NCBI RefSeq assembly: GCF_900114475.1
Contig: NZ_FOTE01000002.1
Location: forward strand, 496,001 to 560,000
DNA: 64,000 bases
From: Paenibacillus sp. 1_12
Lineage (GTDB): Bacteria > Bacillota > Bacilli > Paenibacillales > NBRC-103111
Reading direction: 5' to 3'
In this document: in pieces, positions 43,895-52,770 of the stretch
Position numbering within the stretch: position 1 is the first letter of the stretch
Layout: each line of letters starts with the position of its first letter
Program-made: the position numbers and the translations under genes
The notes under the pieces: generated by a model
Databases searched by the model: none
What the model saw: only the letters and a program-made list of their open reading frames with translations
What the model was told of the DNA's origin: nothing

Positions 43895-45964
43895 ATGGTA
43901 CAAAGTTTGTGGGAAGCTTCTAAAGCATCAGAGCAAGTCAGCGGTCTTGATCAACTGGTTTATCGTTCCAATCTGATTGGTACAGATCGTCGTGTATGTA
44001 ATTATGGTGGAGGTAACACATCCAGCAAGACCATCGTTAAGGACTTCCGTGGTCGTGACGTAGAAGTTATGTATGTCAAAGGAAGTGGCTCTGACCTGGC
44101 TTCCATGAAAGCAGCTAATTTTACAGGCTTGCGCATGGAAGATATTCGTCCTTTGTTTGAAAAATCAGAAATGCCCGATGAAGAAATGGTCGCTTACCTC
44201 GCGAACTGTATGATTGACGCCAAGCACCCTCGCGCATCGATCGAAACCTTGCTTCACGCTTTTCTTCCATTTAAACACGTTGACCATACCCATCCCGATT
44301 CCATCATCAGCCTCTGCTGCGCCGACAACGGCAAGGAACTGGCAAGTGAGATTTTCGGTGACCGTTTCGTATGGGTCCCTTATATCCGTCCCGGCTTCAC
44401 ACTCTCCAAAATGATCGCAGAAGGTGTTCTGAACAATCCTAAGGCTGAGCTTGTACTCATGGAAAAACACGGCCTAGTCACTTGGGGCGAAACGTCTGAA
44501 GCAGCTTACGCCCAAACGATCAAGATCATTACTGAAGCGGAAAACTTTATCGAAGCACGTATTAAGGAAGAGCAGGTTTTTGGCGGCGTGAAGCATTCCG
44601 CATTGGCTGCAGATGTACGCAGAGCCGTGGCTGCACAAGTGATGCCGACGATCCGCGGTGCGGTCAGCGATGCCAAGAAGATGATTCTATCCTTCGACGA
44701 TGCTGATGATGTGCTGCAATTCGTAGGTGGTTACAACTCCGCAGCGCTTTCCCAGGTTGGAGCAGCTTGCCCGGATCACCTTGTTCATACGAAGGTTGTC
44801 CCTCTGTTCATTGACTGGACGCCCAATGCGGACGATATCGATGGTTTAAAGGCGAAGCTTAAAGAAGGTGTCGCTGCCTATAAAGAAATGTACAAAGCCT
44901 ATTTTGACCACAACAAAAATGATGGCGATGTGATGTTCGAAGCTGCGCCGCGTGTTATTCTGATCCCAGGTGTAGGTATGATCAACACCGGCAAAAGCTG
45001 GGCGATGTCACAGGTTAGCGGCGCTTTGTACCACCGGGCGATTGCCGTAATGAGAGGCGCTACCGCACTGGGTCAATTCGTATCGCTTAGCGCGAACGAA
45101 TCCTACAATGTTGAATACTGGCCGCTTGAGCTTTACAAATTGTCACTCGCTCCGGCTGAAGCTGAATTTTCCCGTAAAATTGCTTTTATCACAGGCGGAG
45201 CAGGCGGAATCGGCAGCGAAACGGCACGTCGTCTTGTATCTGAAGGTGCACATGTCGTGTTGGCCGATCTTAACCTTGAGGGTGCTGAAAAGGTAGCCGC
45301 AGAAATCAATGCTAAATACGGTGAAAACCGCGCACTTGCTGTTAAAATGGATGTAACCAGCGAAGAAATGATTCAAGCTGCATATGCACAGACTTCCATT
45401 ACTTATGGCGGCGTAGATATTATTGTTAATAATGCAGGTCTTGCCACTTCCAGCCCTTTCGATCAAACATCTTTGAAGGAATGGAATCTCAACATGAATG
45501 TGCTTGGAACCGGATATTTCCTTGTAGCGCGTGAAGCCTTCATCCTGATGAAAGAGCAAGCCATCGGTGGCAACATGGTATTCATCGCCTCCAAAAATTC
45601 CGTCTATGCCGGAAAAAGCGCATCTGCCTATAGCTCTGTAAAAGCACTTGAAGCTCATCTGGCACGTTGTATCGCGGCTGAAGGCGGAGAATTCGGTATT
45701 CGCGTCAATACGATCCTGCCGGATGCGATCCTGCAAGGCTCGGCGATCTGGAACGGAAGCTGGCGCACTGAGCGTGCCGCTGCCTATGGCATTGAGCCGG
45801 ATCAATTGGAAGAGCATTACCGTAAGCGTACGACATTGCTCGTTAATATTTATCCGCGTGACATTGCCGAAGGAATCGCATTCTTCGCATCTTCTAAATC
45901 CGACAAAACAACCGGCTGCATGCTGACGATTGACGGCGGCGTTCCAGCTGCATTCACTCGTTAA
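43895..45964 (+). CDS. rhaEW: Bifunctional rhamnulose-1-phosphate aldolase / lactaldehyde dehydrogenase
   Basis: A 689-residue fusion as in B. subtilis RhaEW (YuxG). The N-terminal class II aldolase domain (about 1-420) carries the zinc-site histidines in HVDHTHPDS (His131, His133) and MEKHGLVTWG. It splits rhamnulose-1-phosphate into DHAP and lactaldehyde. The C-terminal short-chain dehydrogenase (about 427-689) has the NAD motif FITGGAGGIGSE and the catalytic Tyr579 in YSSVK; it acts on the lactaldehyde released. The AGGAGGT-like site (CGGAGGT) before the ATG and the gene order that follows define it as the first gene of the rhamnose operon. Confidence 0.95.
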   Translation: MVQSLWEASKASEQVSGLDQLVYRSNLIGTDRRVCNYGGGNTSSKTIVKDFRGRDVEVMYVKGSGSDLASMKAANFTGLRMEDIRPLFEKSEMPDEEMVAYLANCMIDAKHPRASIETLLHAFLPFKHVDHTHPDSIISLCCADNGKELASEIFGDRFVWVPYIRPGFTLSKMIAEGVLNNPKAELVLMEKHGLVTWGETSEAAYAQTIKIITEAENFIEARIKEEQVFGGVKHSALAADVRRAVAAQVMPTIRGAVSDAKKMILSFDDADDVLQFVGGYNSAALSQVGAACPDHLVHTKVVPLFIDWTPNADDIDGLKAKLKEGVAAYKEMYKAYFDHNKNDGDVMFEAAPRVILIPGVGMINTGKSWAMSQVSGALYHRAIAVMRGATALGQFVSLSANESYNVEYWPLELYKLSLAPAEAEFSRKIAFITGGAGGIGSETARRLVSEGAHVVLADLNLEGAEKVAAEINAKYGENRALAVKMDVTSEEMIQAAYAQTSITYGGVDIIVNNAGLATSSPFDQTSLKEWNLNMNVLGTGYFLVAREAFILMKEQAIGGNMVFIASKNSVYAGKSASAYSSVKALEAHLARCIAAEGGEFGIRVNTILPDAILQGSAIWNGSWRTERAAAYGIEPDQLEEHYRKRTTLLVNIYPRDIAEGIAFFASSKSDKTTGCMLTIDGGVPAAFTR

Positions 45965-45982
45965 TCATTTATTGTGCAAGTA

Positions 45983-46044
45983 CTATCCGGCGTATACAGG
46001 CGGCATTTTACATTCATATTTACCGTCATGTATACATCGGATAG
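45983..46044. repeat. Intercistronic inverted repeat in the rhamnose operon
   Basis: Arms CTATCCGGCGTATAC and GTATACATCGGATAG (13 of 15 paired) enclose 32 bases between rhaEW and the next gene. The lack of a T run argues against a simple terminator. It may be an mRNA-stabilising or processing hairpin, or an operator. Confidence 0.6.
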
Positions 46045-46081
46045 ATTCATAGAGGGTTTACAATAAAAAGGAGGCCATGAC

Positions 46082-46459
46082 ATGCCATCTGCTACAGGGG
46101 AAAAGCTATGGATTATTCCAGACGGTTACATTCCGGAGCTCAGCTCAGGTACGTTAACCAGCCACGAATCAATATGTGTATTGAACACCTCTTCAGAGGA
46201 AGCACTCATTAATATTACAATTTTCTTTGAGGATCGTGCTCCGCTTGAGGATATTCAAGAGGTTGTTGCGGGACGCCGGACCAAGCATATCCGTACGAGC
46301 ACTTTGGCCACCAAAGAAGGCACGCCTATTCCACTGGGTGTTCCCTATGCAATTGAAGTTCAAAGTAATATTCCCATCATCGTACAATACAGCCGTCTGG
46401 ATTCAACCCAGGCCGAAAACGCTCTCATGTCGGTCATCGCTTTTCCCATCAAATCATAG
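46082..46459 (+). CDS. Sensory-rhodopsin-transducer (ASRT) superfamily protein
   Basis: A 125-residue protein that matches the Anabaena sensory rhodopsin transducer family along its whole length: KLWIIPDGYIPELSSG, TSHESICVLNTSSEEALINI, FFEDRAPL, RRTKHIRTSTL, and VPIIVQYSRLDS-type and ENALMSVIAFP motifs at the end. Structures of this superfamily are beta-sandwich oligomers that bind small molecules, and a comparative study proposed a carbohydrate-sensing role. There is no rhodopsin gene here. It occupies the place where the B. subtilis operon has the mutarotase RhaM. An AAGGAGG site precedes its ATG, and rhaA starts 18 bases after its stop. Confidence 0.82.
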   Translation: MPSATGEKLWIIPDGYIPELSSGTLTSHESICVLNTSSEEALINITIFFEDRAPLEDIQEVVAGRRTKHIRTSTLATKEGTPIPLGVPYAIEVQSNIPIIVQYSRLDSTQAENALMSVIAFPIKS

Positions 46460-46477
46460 GGTAGAGGAGTATAACAA

Positions 46478-47740
46478 ATGGACAAAAATGTTCAAGCCAA
46501 TTATGAATTAGCGAAAGAGCTGTATGCAGCTCACGGCATCAATGTCGATCAGGTGTTAGAGCAGCTCGAAAAAGTCAAAATTTCCATGCATTGCTGGCAA
46601 GGCGACGATGTAAAAGGATTCCTGAATCGTGATCAGGATTTGACTGGCGGGATTTCTGTTACGGGCAATTATCCTGGGGCGGCGCAAAGCCCTGCCGAGC
46701 TTCGAGCGGATCTCGAGAAAGCGTTCTCTTTGATTCCAGGCAAGCATAAGGTGAATCTTCACGCGATTTATGCAGATACGGATGAGCGGGTTGAGCTTCA
46801 TGAGCTTGAGCCAAAGCATTTTCAAAAATGGGTCGATTGGTGCAAAGAGCAAGGCTTAGGTCTGGACTTCAATCCGACTTGTTTTTCCCATGAGAAGTCC
46901 AAGGACGGATTTACACTAAGTCACTCCGACCCGGAAATACGTCAGTTCTGGATCGATCACTGCAAAACCTCAAGAAAAATCGGTGCCTATTTCGGCGAGC
47001 AATTGGGTCAAACGTGCGTAACGAATGTATGGGTTCCAGATGGCTACAAGGATGTTCCTGCAGACCGCATGGCGCCAAGACAACGTCTGAAATCGGCATT
47101 GGATGAAGTATTTGCTGAAGAGCTCAATCCGGCCTATAACCTGGATGCGGTTGAAAGCAAGCTGTTCGGTCTCGGATCGGAAGCTTATGTAGTCGGTTCC
47201 CATGAGTTCTATATGGGTTATGGCATTCAGAACAATAAACTGATCTGTCTGGATGCAGGCCACTTCCATCCAACGGAGGTCATCTCCAACAAGCTGTCAT
47301 CCCTTGCCTTATTCACCGATGGCATTCTGCTGCACGTGAGCCGTCCCATGAGATGGGATAGCGATCACGTCGTAACGCTGGATGATGAGTTAATCGAAAT
47401 CGGCAGAGAATTAGTGCGTGGCAATCTGCTCGAAAAAACACATATTGGCCTCGATTTCTTCGATGCGAGCATTAACCGTGTAGCCGCTTGGGTCATCGGC
47501 ACGCGCAACACGATCAAAGCCCTGCTTCGTGCGATGCTTGATCCCGTGGAAGCTTTGAAGAAAGCGGAGCTTGAAGGCGACTATACCACTCGTCTGGCGT
47601 TGACAGAAGAGTTCAAGTCCTATCCTTTCGGCGCTATCTGGGATTACTATTGTGCATCCAAGGGCGTTCCGGTACGTGAAGAATGGCTTGCAGAAGTGAA
47701 ATCCTATGAGCAGGATGTACTGCTCAAACGCGGAAACTAA
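46478..47740 (+). CDS. rhaA: L-rhamnose isomerase
   Basis: A 420-residue cytoplasmic TIM-barrel enzyme, the usual length for RhaA, converting L-rhamnose to L-rhamnulose. Diagnostic segments are present: [36 protein letters not shown] with the metal-ligand region, [16 protein letters not shown], and [13 protein letters not shown]. The C-terminal [13 protein letters not shown] end is typical. It is encoded between the ASRT-like gene and rhaB, with GAGGAG before the ATG. Confidence 0.97.
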   Translation: MDKNVQANYELAKELYAAHGINVDQVLEQLEKVKISMHCWQGDDVKGFLNRDQDLTGGISVTGNYPGAAQSPAELRADLEKAFSLIPGKHKVNLHAIYADTDERVELHELEPKHFQKWVDWCKEQGLGLDFNPTCFSHEKSKDGFTLSHSDPEIRQFWIDHCKTSRKIGAYFGEQLGQTCVTNVWVPDGYKDVPADRMAPRQRLKSALDEVFAEELNPAYNLDAVESKLFGLGSEAYVVGSHEFYMGYGIQNNKLICLDAGHFHPTEVISNKLSSLALFTDGILLHVSRPMRWDSDHVVTLDDELIEIGRELVRGNLLEKTHIGLDFFDASINRVAAWVIGTRNTIKALLRAMLDPVEALKKAELEGDYTTRLALTEEFKSYPFGAIWDYYCASKGVPVREEWLAEVKSYEQDVLLKRGN

Positions 47741-47762
47741 TTAACGAATAAGGGTGATACCT

Positions 47763-49238
47763 TTGGGAAACATAATCGCTTTTGATCTAGGGGCAAGCAG
47801 CGGCAGAGCGCTGCTTGGCCGCTTGACGGATGGCAAGATCGAAATCACGGAGCTTCATCGGTTTTCCAATGACCCTGTGCAGGTTGGAGACCGCCTGCAT
47901 TGGGATATTTTACGGCTATACCACGAAATCAAGCAAGGATTGCTGATCGCCAAAAACCAGGGAATCGAAGTGCAAAGTATTGGCATTGATTCCTGGGCCG
48001 TTGACTTCGGATTTATCGGCAGCAACGGAGAGCTGGTCGGTAATCCTTATCATTATAGAGATCGACATACAGATGATATCATGGAGAAATTGTTTGCACA
48101 GATCCCTGCCTCGGTTATTTTTGGGACAACGGGTATTCAATTTTTGCAGTTTAATACGATATTTCAATTGTTTGCGCTCAAGCAGGCAAACTCTTCTTGG
48201 CTTAAAGAGGATAACCGGTTTTTGATGATTCCGGATTTGCTGAGGTATTTTCTAACCGGTGAAATGCACAACGAATTTTCGAATGCTACAACGACTCAAC
48301 TGTTTAATCCGGTCCATGGTGACTGGGATACAGAACTGCTTAGACAGCTGGATTTCCCTAAGTCATGGTTCGGTGATGTGCTGCAGCCGGGAAGTAAAGC
48401 TGGTATGCTGCAAGCGTCCGTATGCGAAGAGCTGGGCATGTCCTCGATTCCTGTTTATGCAGTAGCCGAGCACGATACGGGTTCGGCCGTCGCGGCTGTT
48501 CCTGCAACAGATCGATCGTTTGCTTACTTGAGCTGCGGCACCTGGTCATTGATGGGAACTGAGATCCAAAAGCCGGTCATCAACGAAATGGCACAGAAGC
48601 TCAATTTTACCAATGAAGGCGGAGTAGAAGGCACCTATCGCCTGCTCAAAAATATTATGGGCTTGTGGATTTTGCAGGAATGCCGCCGCGAATGGGAAAA
48701 AGCAGGAAAATCGTATTCGTTCCCCGAATTGGTACAGTTGGCAGGAGCTGCTGATGGCTTCAAAGTGTTCATAGATCCCGATGACGCCTTGTTCCTGGCG
48801 CCTGGAGATATGCCTTCAAGGATAACTCAATATTGCCGTCAGACCGGACAGCAAGCGCCTGAAACGGTCGGTGAGATCGTACGTTGCATTCTAGAAAGTC
48901 TTTCTTTAAAATATCGTTATGTGTTCGAGATGACAGAACGTCTGTCAGGACAAAGGTTCAACGGCTTGCATATGGTCGGTGGAGGCATTCAAAATACGCT
49001 GCTCTGCCAATGGTCGGCAAATGCGATTGGCAAGCCTGTATGGGCAGGTCCATCCGAAGGCAGCGCTATTGGGAACTTGGCCGTTCAATGGATTGCCCAA
49101 GGCGTATTCCAAGATATTTGGGAAGCACGCCAGGTGATCCGTGATTCTTTCCCTATTGTCACTTATCAACCTGAAGAACAAGAGCTGTGGGCCGATGCCT
49201 ACGTGCAATTTCTGAAGCTGATTCGAATAACTGAATAG
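47763..49238 (+). CDS. rhaB: Rhamnulokinase
   Basis: About 491 residues, FGGY kinase family: it phosphorylates L-rhamnulose at O1. Motifs: NIIAFDLGASSGRALLGRL (phosphate-1), the GIDSWAVDFGFI active-site Asp region, SCGTWSLMGTE (phosphate-2) and GGGIQNTLLCQWSANAIG (adenosine). The start chosen is TTG at 47763, five bases after AAGGGTG; the in-frame GTG at 47754 lies within that ribosome site. It follows rhaA directly. Confidence 0.95.
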   Translation: MGNIIAFDLGASSGRALLGRLTDGKIEITELHRFSNDPVQVGDRLHWDILRLYHEIKQGLLIAKNQGIEVQSIGIDSWAVDFGFIGSNGELVGNPYHYRDRHTDDIMEKLFAQIPASVIFGTTGIQFLQFNTIFQLFALKQANSSWLKEDNRFLMIPDLLRYFLTGEMHNEFSNATTTQLFNPVHGDWDTELLRQLDFPKSWFGDVLQPGSKAGMLQASVCEELGMSSIPVYAVAEHDTGSAVAAVPATDRSFAYLSCGTWSLMGTEIQKPVINEMAQKLNFTNEGGVEGTYRLLKNIMGLWILQECRREWEKAGKSYSFPELVQLAGAADGFKVFIDPDDALFLAPGDMPSRITQYCRQTGQQAPETVGEIVRCILESLSLKYRYVFEMTERLSGQRFNGLHMVGGGIQNTLLCQWSANAIGKPVWAGPSEGSAIGNLAVQWIAQGVFQDIWEARQVIRDSFPIVTYQPEEQELWADAYVQFLKLIRITE

Positions 49239-49268
49239 AATAACATTGTACGTGAAAAGAGGGTAAGC

Positions 49269-50030
49269 ATGCTGGTTGCGGAGCGTTATGAGAAGATTGT
49301 AAGTTTGGTTAACGAAAGAGGCGGCATCAGGGTTTCCGAGCTGAGCGAGCTATGTCAGGTTACGGAGGAGACGATTCGCCGGGATTTGGACCGCTTGGAG
49401 CAAGCTGGACGTCTGCGCCGCTCGCATGGCGGAGCAGTTAGTGTCAAGGATAGCCAGCAGCCGGAGATCCCCTATGCAGAACGGGAAATCACCTATGCCG
49501 AAGAGAAGAAACGGATTGCCCAGGAAGCGATCAAACAGATCGACCCGAAGGATCGGATTCTTCTTGATGCCAGTTCAACGGCCTGGTATATGGCTGCCGA
49601 CCTGCCTGATCTGCCTCTCACCGTTCTTACCAATGCAATCAAGGTCGCAACGGAGCTGAGCAGTAAGGAAAAGATCGAAGTCATATCAACAGGCGGCATA
49701 TTGGCACAGCGTTCCTTATCCTTTGTAGGGCCATTGGCTGAACGTTCGCTGGATGCCTACCATGTCAATAAAGTATTCCTATCCTGCAAAGGTGTTCATC
49801 TAGACCGCGGTATCAGCGAGTCCAATGAACTGCAAGCCCGCATCAAGCAAAAGATGATCGGGATGGCGGATGAGGTGATTTTATTGGCTGATTCCAGTAA
49901 ATTCGGCGTGCAGGCGTTCACGCATGTTGCCGATTTGTCCGAGGTTGATGTTATTATTACCGATAGTCGCATAGCCAAAGAAACATTGGAGCGGCTCCAG
50001 GAGCTTGGGATTACCGTTATTACTGTATAG
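49269..50030 (+). CDS. rhaR: DeoR family transcriptional regulator of the rhamnose operon
   Basis: A 253-residue protein with an N-terminal DeoR winged helix (VSELSELCQVTEETIRRDLDRLEQAGRLRRSHGGAV) and a C-terminal phosphosugar-sensing ISOCOT domain (DRILLDASSTAWYMA, LTVLTNAIKVA, VEVIS-type strand, VILLADSSKFG). In B. subtilis the DeoR-type RhaR represses the rha operon and responds to a pathway intermediate. Last gene of the operon, GAGGG site before the ATG, followed by a strong terminator. Confidence 0.92.
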   Translation: MLVAERYEKIVSLVNERGGIRVSELSELCQVTEETIRRDLDRLEQAGRLRRSHGGAVSVKDSQQPEIPYAEREITYAEEKKRIAQEAIKQIDPKDRILLDASSTAWYMAADLPDLPLTVLTNAIKVATELSSKEKIEVISTGGILAQRSLSFVGPLAERSLDAYHVNKVFLSCKGVHLDRGISESNELQARIKQKMIGMADEVILLADSSKFGVQAFTHVADLSEVDVIITDSRIAKETLERLQELGITVITV

Positions 50031-50150
50031 GATTAAGATGATCCTCGATTTAGTGAAGGTAAAACAGCCAGTCCTGTAAGGCAAATGGTTCGATGGTTTG
50101 ACGAGCCCTATGCTGCACCACCAAGCATACAAGCTCAAATGCTCATTTAA

Positions 50151-50199
50151 GAAGCCTAAGGCTCACAGTCGATGTGAGAACCTTAGGCTTCTTTTCTTT
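50151..50199 (+). terminator. Terminator of the rhamnose operon
   Basis: A long stem GAAGCCTAAGG / CCTTAGGCTTC with an internal CACA/TGTG pair is followed by TTTTCTTTC, 120 bases after the rhaR stop. Confidence 0.9.
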
Positions 50200-50313
50200 C
50201 GGGAGCAGGGTCCGCTTTCTGCCTCGGTTGTATTTTCTTTTGTTCATCTTTTTAAAACGCTTTTATTAAAAATCTGTATTTCCTCACTATGGAAAATATA
50301 GGGGGATACGCGA

Positions 50314-50776
50314 TTATCCACAAATCGTTGGAACTGTAAGCATCCTCTCTGATGAACATCGAGTTCCAGTACAAGAACTGTTCTTTGGGCTGCTTCGCGA
50401 CAATCCATTCCACAATCTCGTCACCTTGACGAAGCCATGGGCTGGTTTGCTGATCTTTTACCATTAATGCTAAATGAGTCAAACAAAACCCTAATAGAAA
50501 TGAGAATAATCCTCCAAATCATTTATCTATTAATAATTAGTATCTATTAAATCAAGTACCTATTAGAAAAGATATCAACAATAGCAAACCCAGTTCACAC
50601 AAAGGTGCTTGTGCAGCCTGTGAATAACTTTTCAGACAAGCTGTCCACTTTTGTGTATAAATTCAGACTTTATGAAAAATCGGTTATAGATTGAGAGATT
50701 TACACTTCATCCCTGTTAATTAACAAACTCAACCTTATATTTATCTTCTTATCCCCTGCCTTTCGAATGATCCACA
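50314..50776. other. Putative origin: DnaA-box cluster with AT-rich tandem repeats
   Basis: DnaA boxes are TTATCCACA (50314-50322, consensus, plus strand), TTATTCACA (50619-50627, minus) and TTATACACA (50652-50660, minus), with TGATCCACA (50768-50776, one mismatch). Between the first two, an AT-rich segment carries three tandem units of 16-17 bases (50524-50540, 50541-50556, 50557-50572) beginning TATCTATTA / TACCTATTA, as expected of an unwinding element. It lies beside two Rep-like genes and an iteron array. Confidence 0.6.
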
Positions 50777-50872
50777 AAAACTGTCTAAATAAATAACAAT
50801 CGATAGCGTACTATTTCGGATATACCAACAGAGGTGTATGTTTTTAGTCTGAATTTATAACTTCATATTAAA

Positions 50873-50919
50873 AGACGAGGGCAACCAGCCGCTGAATCAG
50901 CGATGCCTGCTGCCCTTTT
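50873..50919 (+). terminator. Hairpin with T run, possible terminator
   Basis: GGGCA...TGCCC with an inner CGCTG / CAGCG stem, then TTTTATG on the plus strand. No plus-strand gene precedes it, so it may end an unrecognised small RNA or simply be structural. Confidence 0.4.
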
Positions 50920-51027
50920 ATGACTAATTATCCAAAAATTCACCTTGCTGCTGCTTGGACACTGCTTTTCTGAACGAGGGTATATCATTATCTGGCTAGA
51001 CAAACAGCCCCCTGAAATTACAGGGAG

Positions 51028-52395
51028 CTACTCGGTAACTTTTCCATTCATATTGGATTCAAGCTCAAGTAAGAAATCCTCCAGGTAAAAAGCCTCTTCG
51101 TGATGAGAGCTTTCCGTGAATAGGTGTCCGTTCATGCTCTTCAAAGAAATAGCCGTATTCGGCTGTTTGCCATACCGTTCTTGAAGCTCAGAGACCGCTC
51201 TGCTGCAGACCTTCGCAAATTCACGAATGGAGAACTTGTCCTTAATCGCACGGAAGAACTGGAGCGGCCTTGCTTCCGCATACACGCCCTCCTCCTCAAA
51301 AGCATCTAAGTAGCCGTAAGCTCCGGTTTCCTTCACAACCTCCATATAGGCAACGAAGGAACGATCCTCGAGCTCTACGGTAAGCATACTGACCAGATCA
51401 ATCTCATGGAGACCGTAACGTATAATCAGTTCGCGAATCCTTGCGGCTGCAAAACGAAGTACCTTCATGCTAGCGTGATGCAACAATTGAACCAAATTCA
51501 GGAACACATTACCATTGCCAAGCTGCTCTACCTCAGAAATTCGATTGAAGCTAAACAGCTGACGTAGGCGTGATACGGTTTGGGAGTAGGGAACTTTGGC
51601 TTTCGGAACCATTCGATAATGTGCACCTGGCACATGCTGAACGACGAAGGTCGGATTGAGAACCCAATGAACAGCCCAACGGCCCAGCGCATCTTTTTCA
51701 ACTGAACATTCTAGAAATAGCCGCTGCCCATTGATCTCCAAGGCGGATAGTGATTGCAATAATTCGCGAATTTGCGCGGGGCGTGATTTATGAGTCAGTG
51801 TGTACAGCCACGAATGGCGTCCGAGCAGCTCTTTATCTCTATGCTTCAGCTTTTCACCATTTTTGTTCACGATATACAAATACAGCTTTTGAGCGGCGAT
51901 TGGCAAATCAGTAAATGCTGCAGTAAATACCAGAGGGTGAAATAATACAAAACGACGCGTATCGCGTTTATAGGACTCCAACTTCCACTCGTCTATGATC
52001 CCGCTGCGAGAAACGGAAAGAATACCAAGTGCAATGAGCTTGTGAGCTTCAGCATAAAACTGCTCCTTCGTACAGCTCTCCTCGTACTCTTCAGCCATCA
52101 GTTGATAGAGACGATGCAGTGGACATCCTGCCAGCGTCCCCTCCGTGTTAAAACGTCGCGAGATCGTCATCATGAAACGAATGGTCGTGCCTGTCACATG
52201 AAATTTGCGAAGGGGATGGCTGTTCTTGCGGAACATGACCACTGAATCGCTCGCATACGATTTTTCCAGATCAAATAAATCTGAGAGAAAGGTATGATCT
52301 ACCGAGACGGGATAAGTACTGCCCAAGTTCTTATTGTCAAGCTGCAAATAACTCGTGCTGCGGTTTACGACTGACTTTCTCTTGGCGTCTCCCAT
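51028..52395 (-). CDS. Probable replication-associated protein (winged-helix-like), unrecognised family
   Basis: About 455 residues. The start at 52393-52395 follows a perfect AAGGAGG site; the frame is open to 52431. I do not recognise the family from sequence alone. The centre (FNTEGTLAGCPLHRLYQLMAEEY, LIALGILSVSRSG, then LYLYIVNKNGEKLKHRDKELLGRHSWLYTLT) reads like helix-turn-helix and winged-helix repeats, as in iteron-plasmid initiators. Context gives the role: DnaA boxes behind it, an antisense RNA in its leader, and an iteron array touching its promoter. It could be the replication initiator or an accessory factor. Ends in a short hairpin at 51006-51029. Confidence 0.6.
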   Translation of the reverse strand: MGDAKRKSVVNRSTSYLQLDNKNLGSTYPVSVDHTFLSDLFDLEKSYASDSVVMFRKNSHPLRKFHVTGTTIRFMMTISRRFNTEGTLAGCPLHRLYQLMAEEYEESCTKEQFYAEAHKLIALGILSVSRSGIIDEWKLESYKRDTRRFVLFHPLVFTAAFTDLPIAAQKLYLYIVNKNGEKLKHRDKELLGRHSWLYTLTHKSRPAQIRELLQSLSALEINGQRLFLECSVEKDALGRWAVHWVLNPTFVVQHVPGAHYRMVPKAKVPYSQTVSRLRQLFSFNRISEVEQLGNGNVFLNLVQLLHHASMKVLRFAAARIRELIIRYGLHEIDLVSMLTVELEDRSFVAYMEVVKETGAYGYLDAFEEEGVYAEARPLQFFRAIKDKFSIREFAKVCSRAVSELQERYGKQPNTAISLKSMNGHLFTESSHHEEAFYLEDFLLELESNMNGKVTE

Positions 52396-52626
52396 TCTCG
52401 GTAAAACCTCCTTCCTTAGATTTGTAGGCAATTTTGAAAAAAAACTTTACAGGGTATAAGCAATTCATTACAATATACGGACAATCCCTTAAAAGACAAA
52501 ATTTAAGCAGACCTGCAATCACGCCGTTTTTTTGCGGATTGAGGCTGAGTGAGGTTGCTGACTGCTGGTAACAGCTGCAACCGGTATGGATTTATCGACA
52601 ATAAGAGTATCCAGTACAATCTGGAG

Positions 52627-52693
52627 CTTGGAAAGTAAAGTTTGGCGACTTTACTTCCCAGCGAAACCTCCGTTAGCAGCGGAGGTTTTTTTG
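52627..52693 (+). ncRNA. Putative antisense RNA opposing the leader of the 51028-52395 gene
   Basis: A plus-strand unit of about 67 bases. A -10 TACAAT and a weak -35 TTATCG with 17-base spacing lie just upstream. Next comes a 12-bp hairpin at 52630-52659 (one mismatch) with loop TTGGCG, and then a textbook terminator (ACCTCCG / CGGAGGT plus seven T, about 52666-52692). The terminator works only in the plus direction. The RNA is fully complementary to the leader of the minus-strand gene, whose predicted start point is near 52733. This is the arrangement of plasmid copy-control RNAs. The loop fits the YUNR U-turn motif. Confidence 0.6.
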
Positions 52694-52739
52694 CGATCCC
52701 AAACCGACAAGATCGTTATACAATATTCCGGTATTTTCG

Positions 52740-52769
52740 ACCATACCATTTAAGTTTAAGATCGGTCAA
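52740..52769 (-). promoter_or_regulatory. Probable promoter of the 51028-52395 gene
   Basis: Minus-strand -35 TTGACC (52764-52769), 18-base spacer and -10 TATGGT (52740-52745). The first iteron (52771-52788) begins one base upstream of the -35, so binding of the initiator could activate or block it. The transcript would have a leader of about 340 bases that contains the antisense target. Confidence 0.5.
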
Positions 52770-52770
52770 T

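Larger units (their letters stand above)
50031..51027. other. 1-kb region without a secure gene: rhamnose terminator and putative origin sequences
   Basis: After the terminator the stretch becomes AT-rich. It holds three TTATNCACA boxes and a fourth with one mismatch, AT-rich tandem repeats, one isolated iteron core (50829-50838, ACAGAGGTGT) and a hairpin at about 50873-50919 with a TTTT end. A minus-strand frame at 50252-50482 lacks a ribosome site. The pattern suits a replication origin. Confidence 0.6.

Noticed and set aside
45143-45817. 224-codon minus-strand frame opposite rhaEW
   Set aside because: It is antisense to the dehydrogenase domain, Cys/Phe/Ser-rich in composition and without motifs; a shadow of the real gene.
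50252-50265. cre-like TAAAAGCGTTTTAA
   Set aside because: The conserved G at position 2 is missing and no gene start lies near it on either strand.
50252-50482. 76-codon minus-strand frame, possible gene or gene remnant
   Set aside because: It starts with TTG without a ribosome site, overlaps a consensus DnaA box and matches no family I recognise. A GGAGG further upstream is followed by no start codon in frame.
52337-52522. 61-codon frame overlapping the start of the 51028-52395 gene, possible leader peptide
   Set aside because: It begins with GTG without a ribosome site and the real gene has its own perfect site. Translational coupling cannot be shown from sequence.
52517-52540. Short inverted repeat with a T7 loop upstream of the antisense RNA
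   Set aside because: The T run is in the loop rather than after the stem, so it is not a terminator; the pairing is only seven bases with a bulge.
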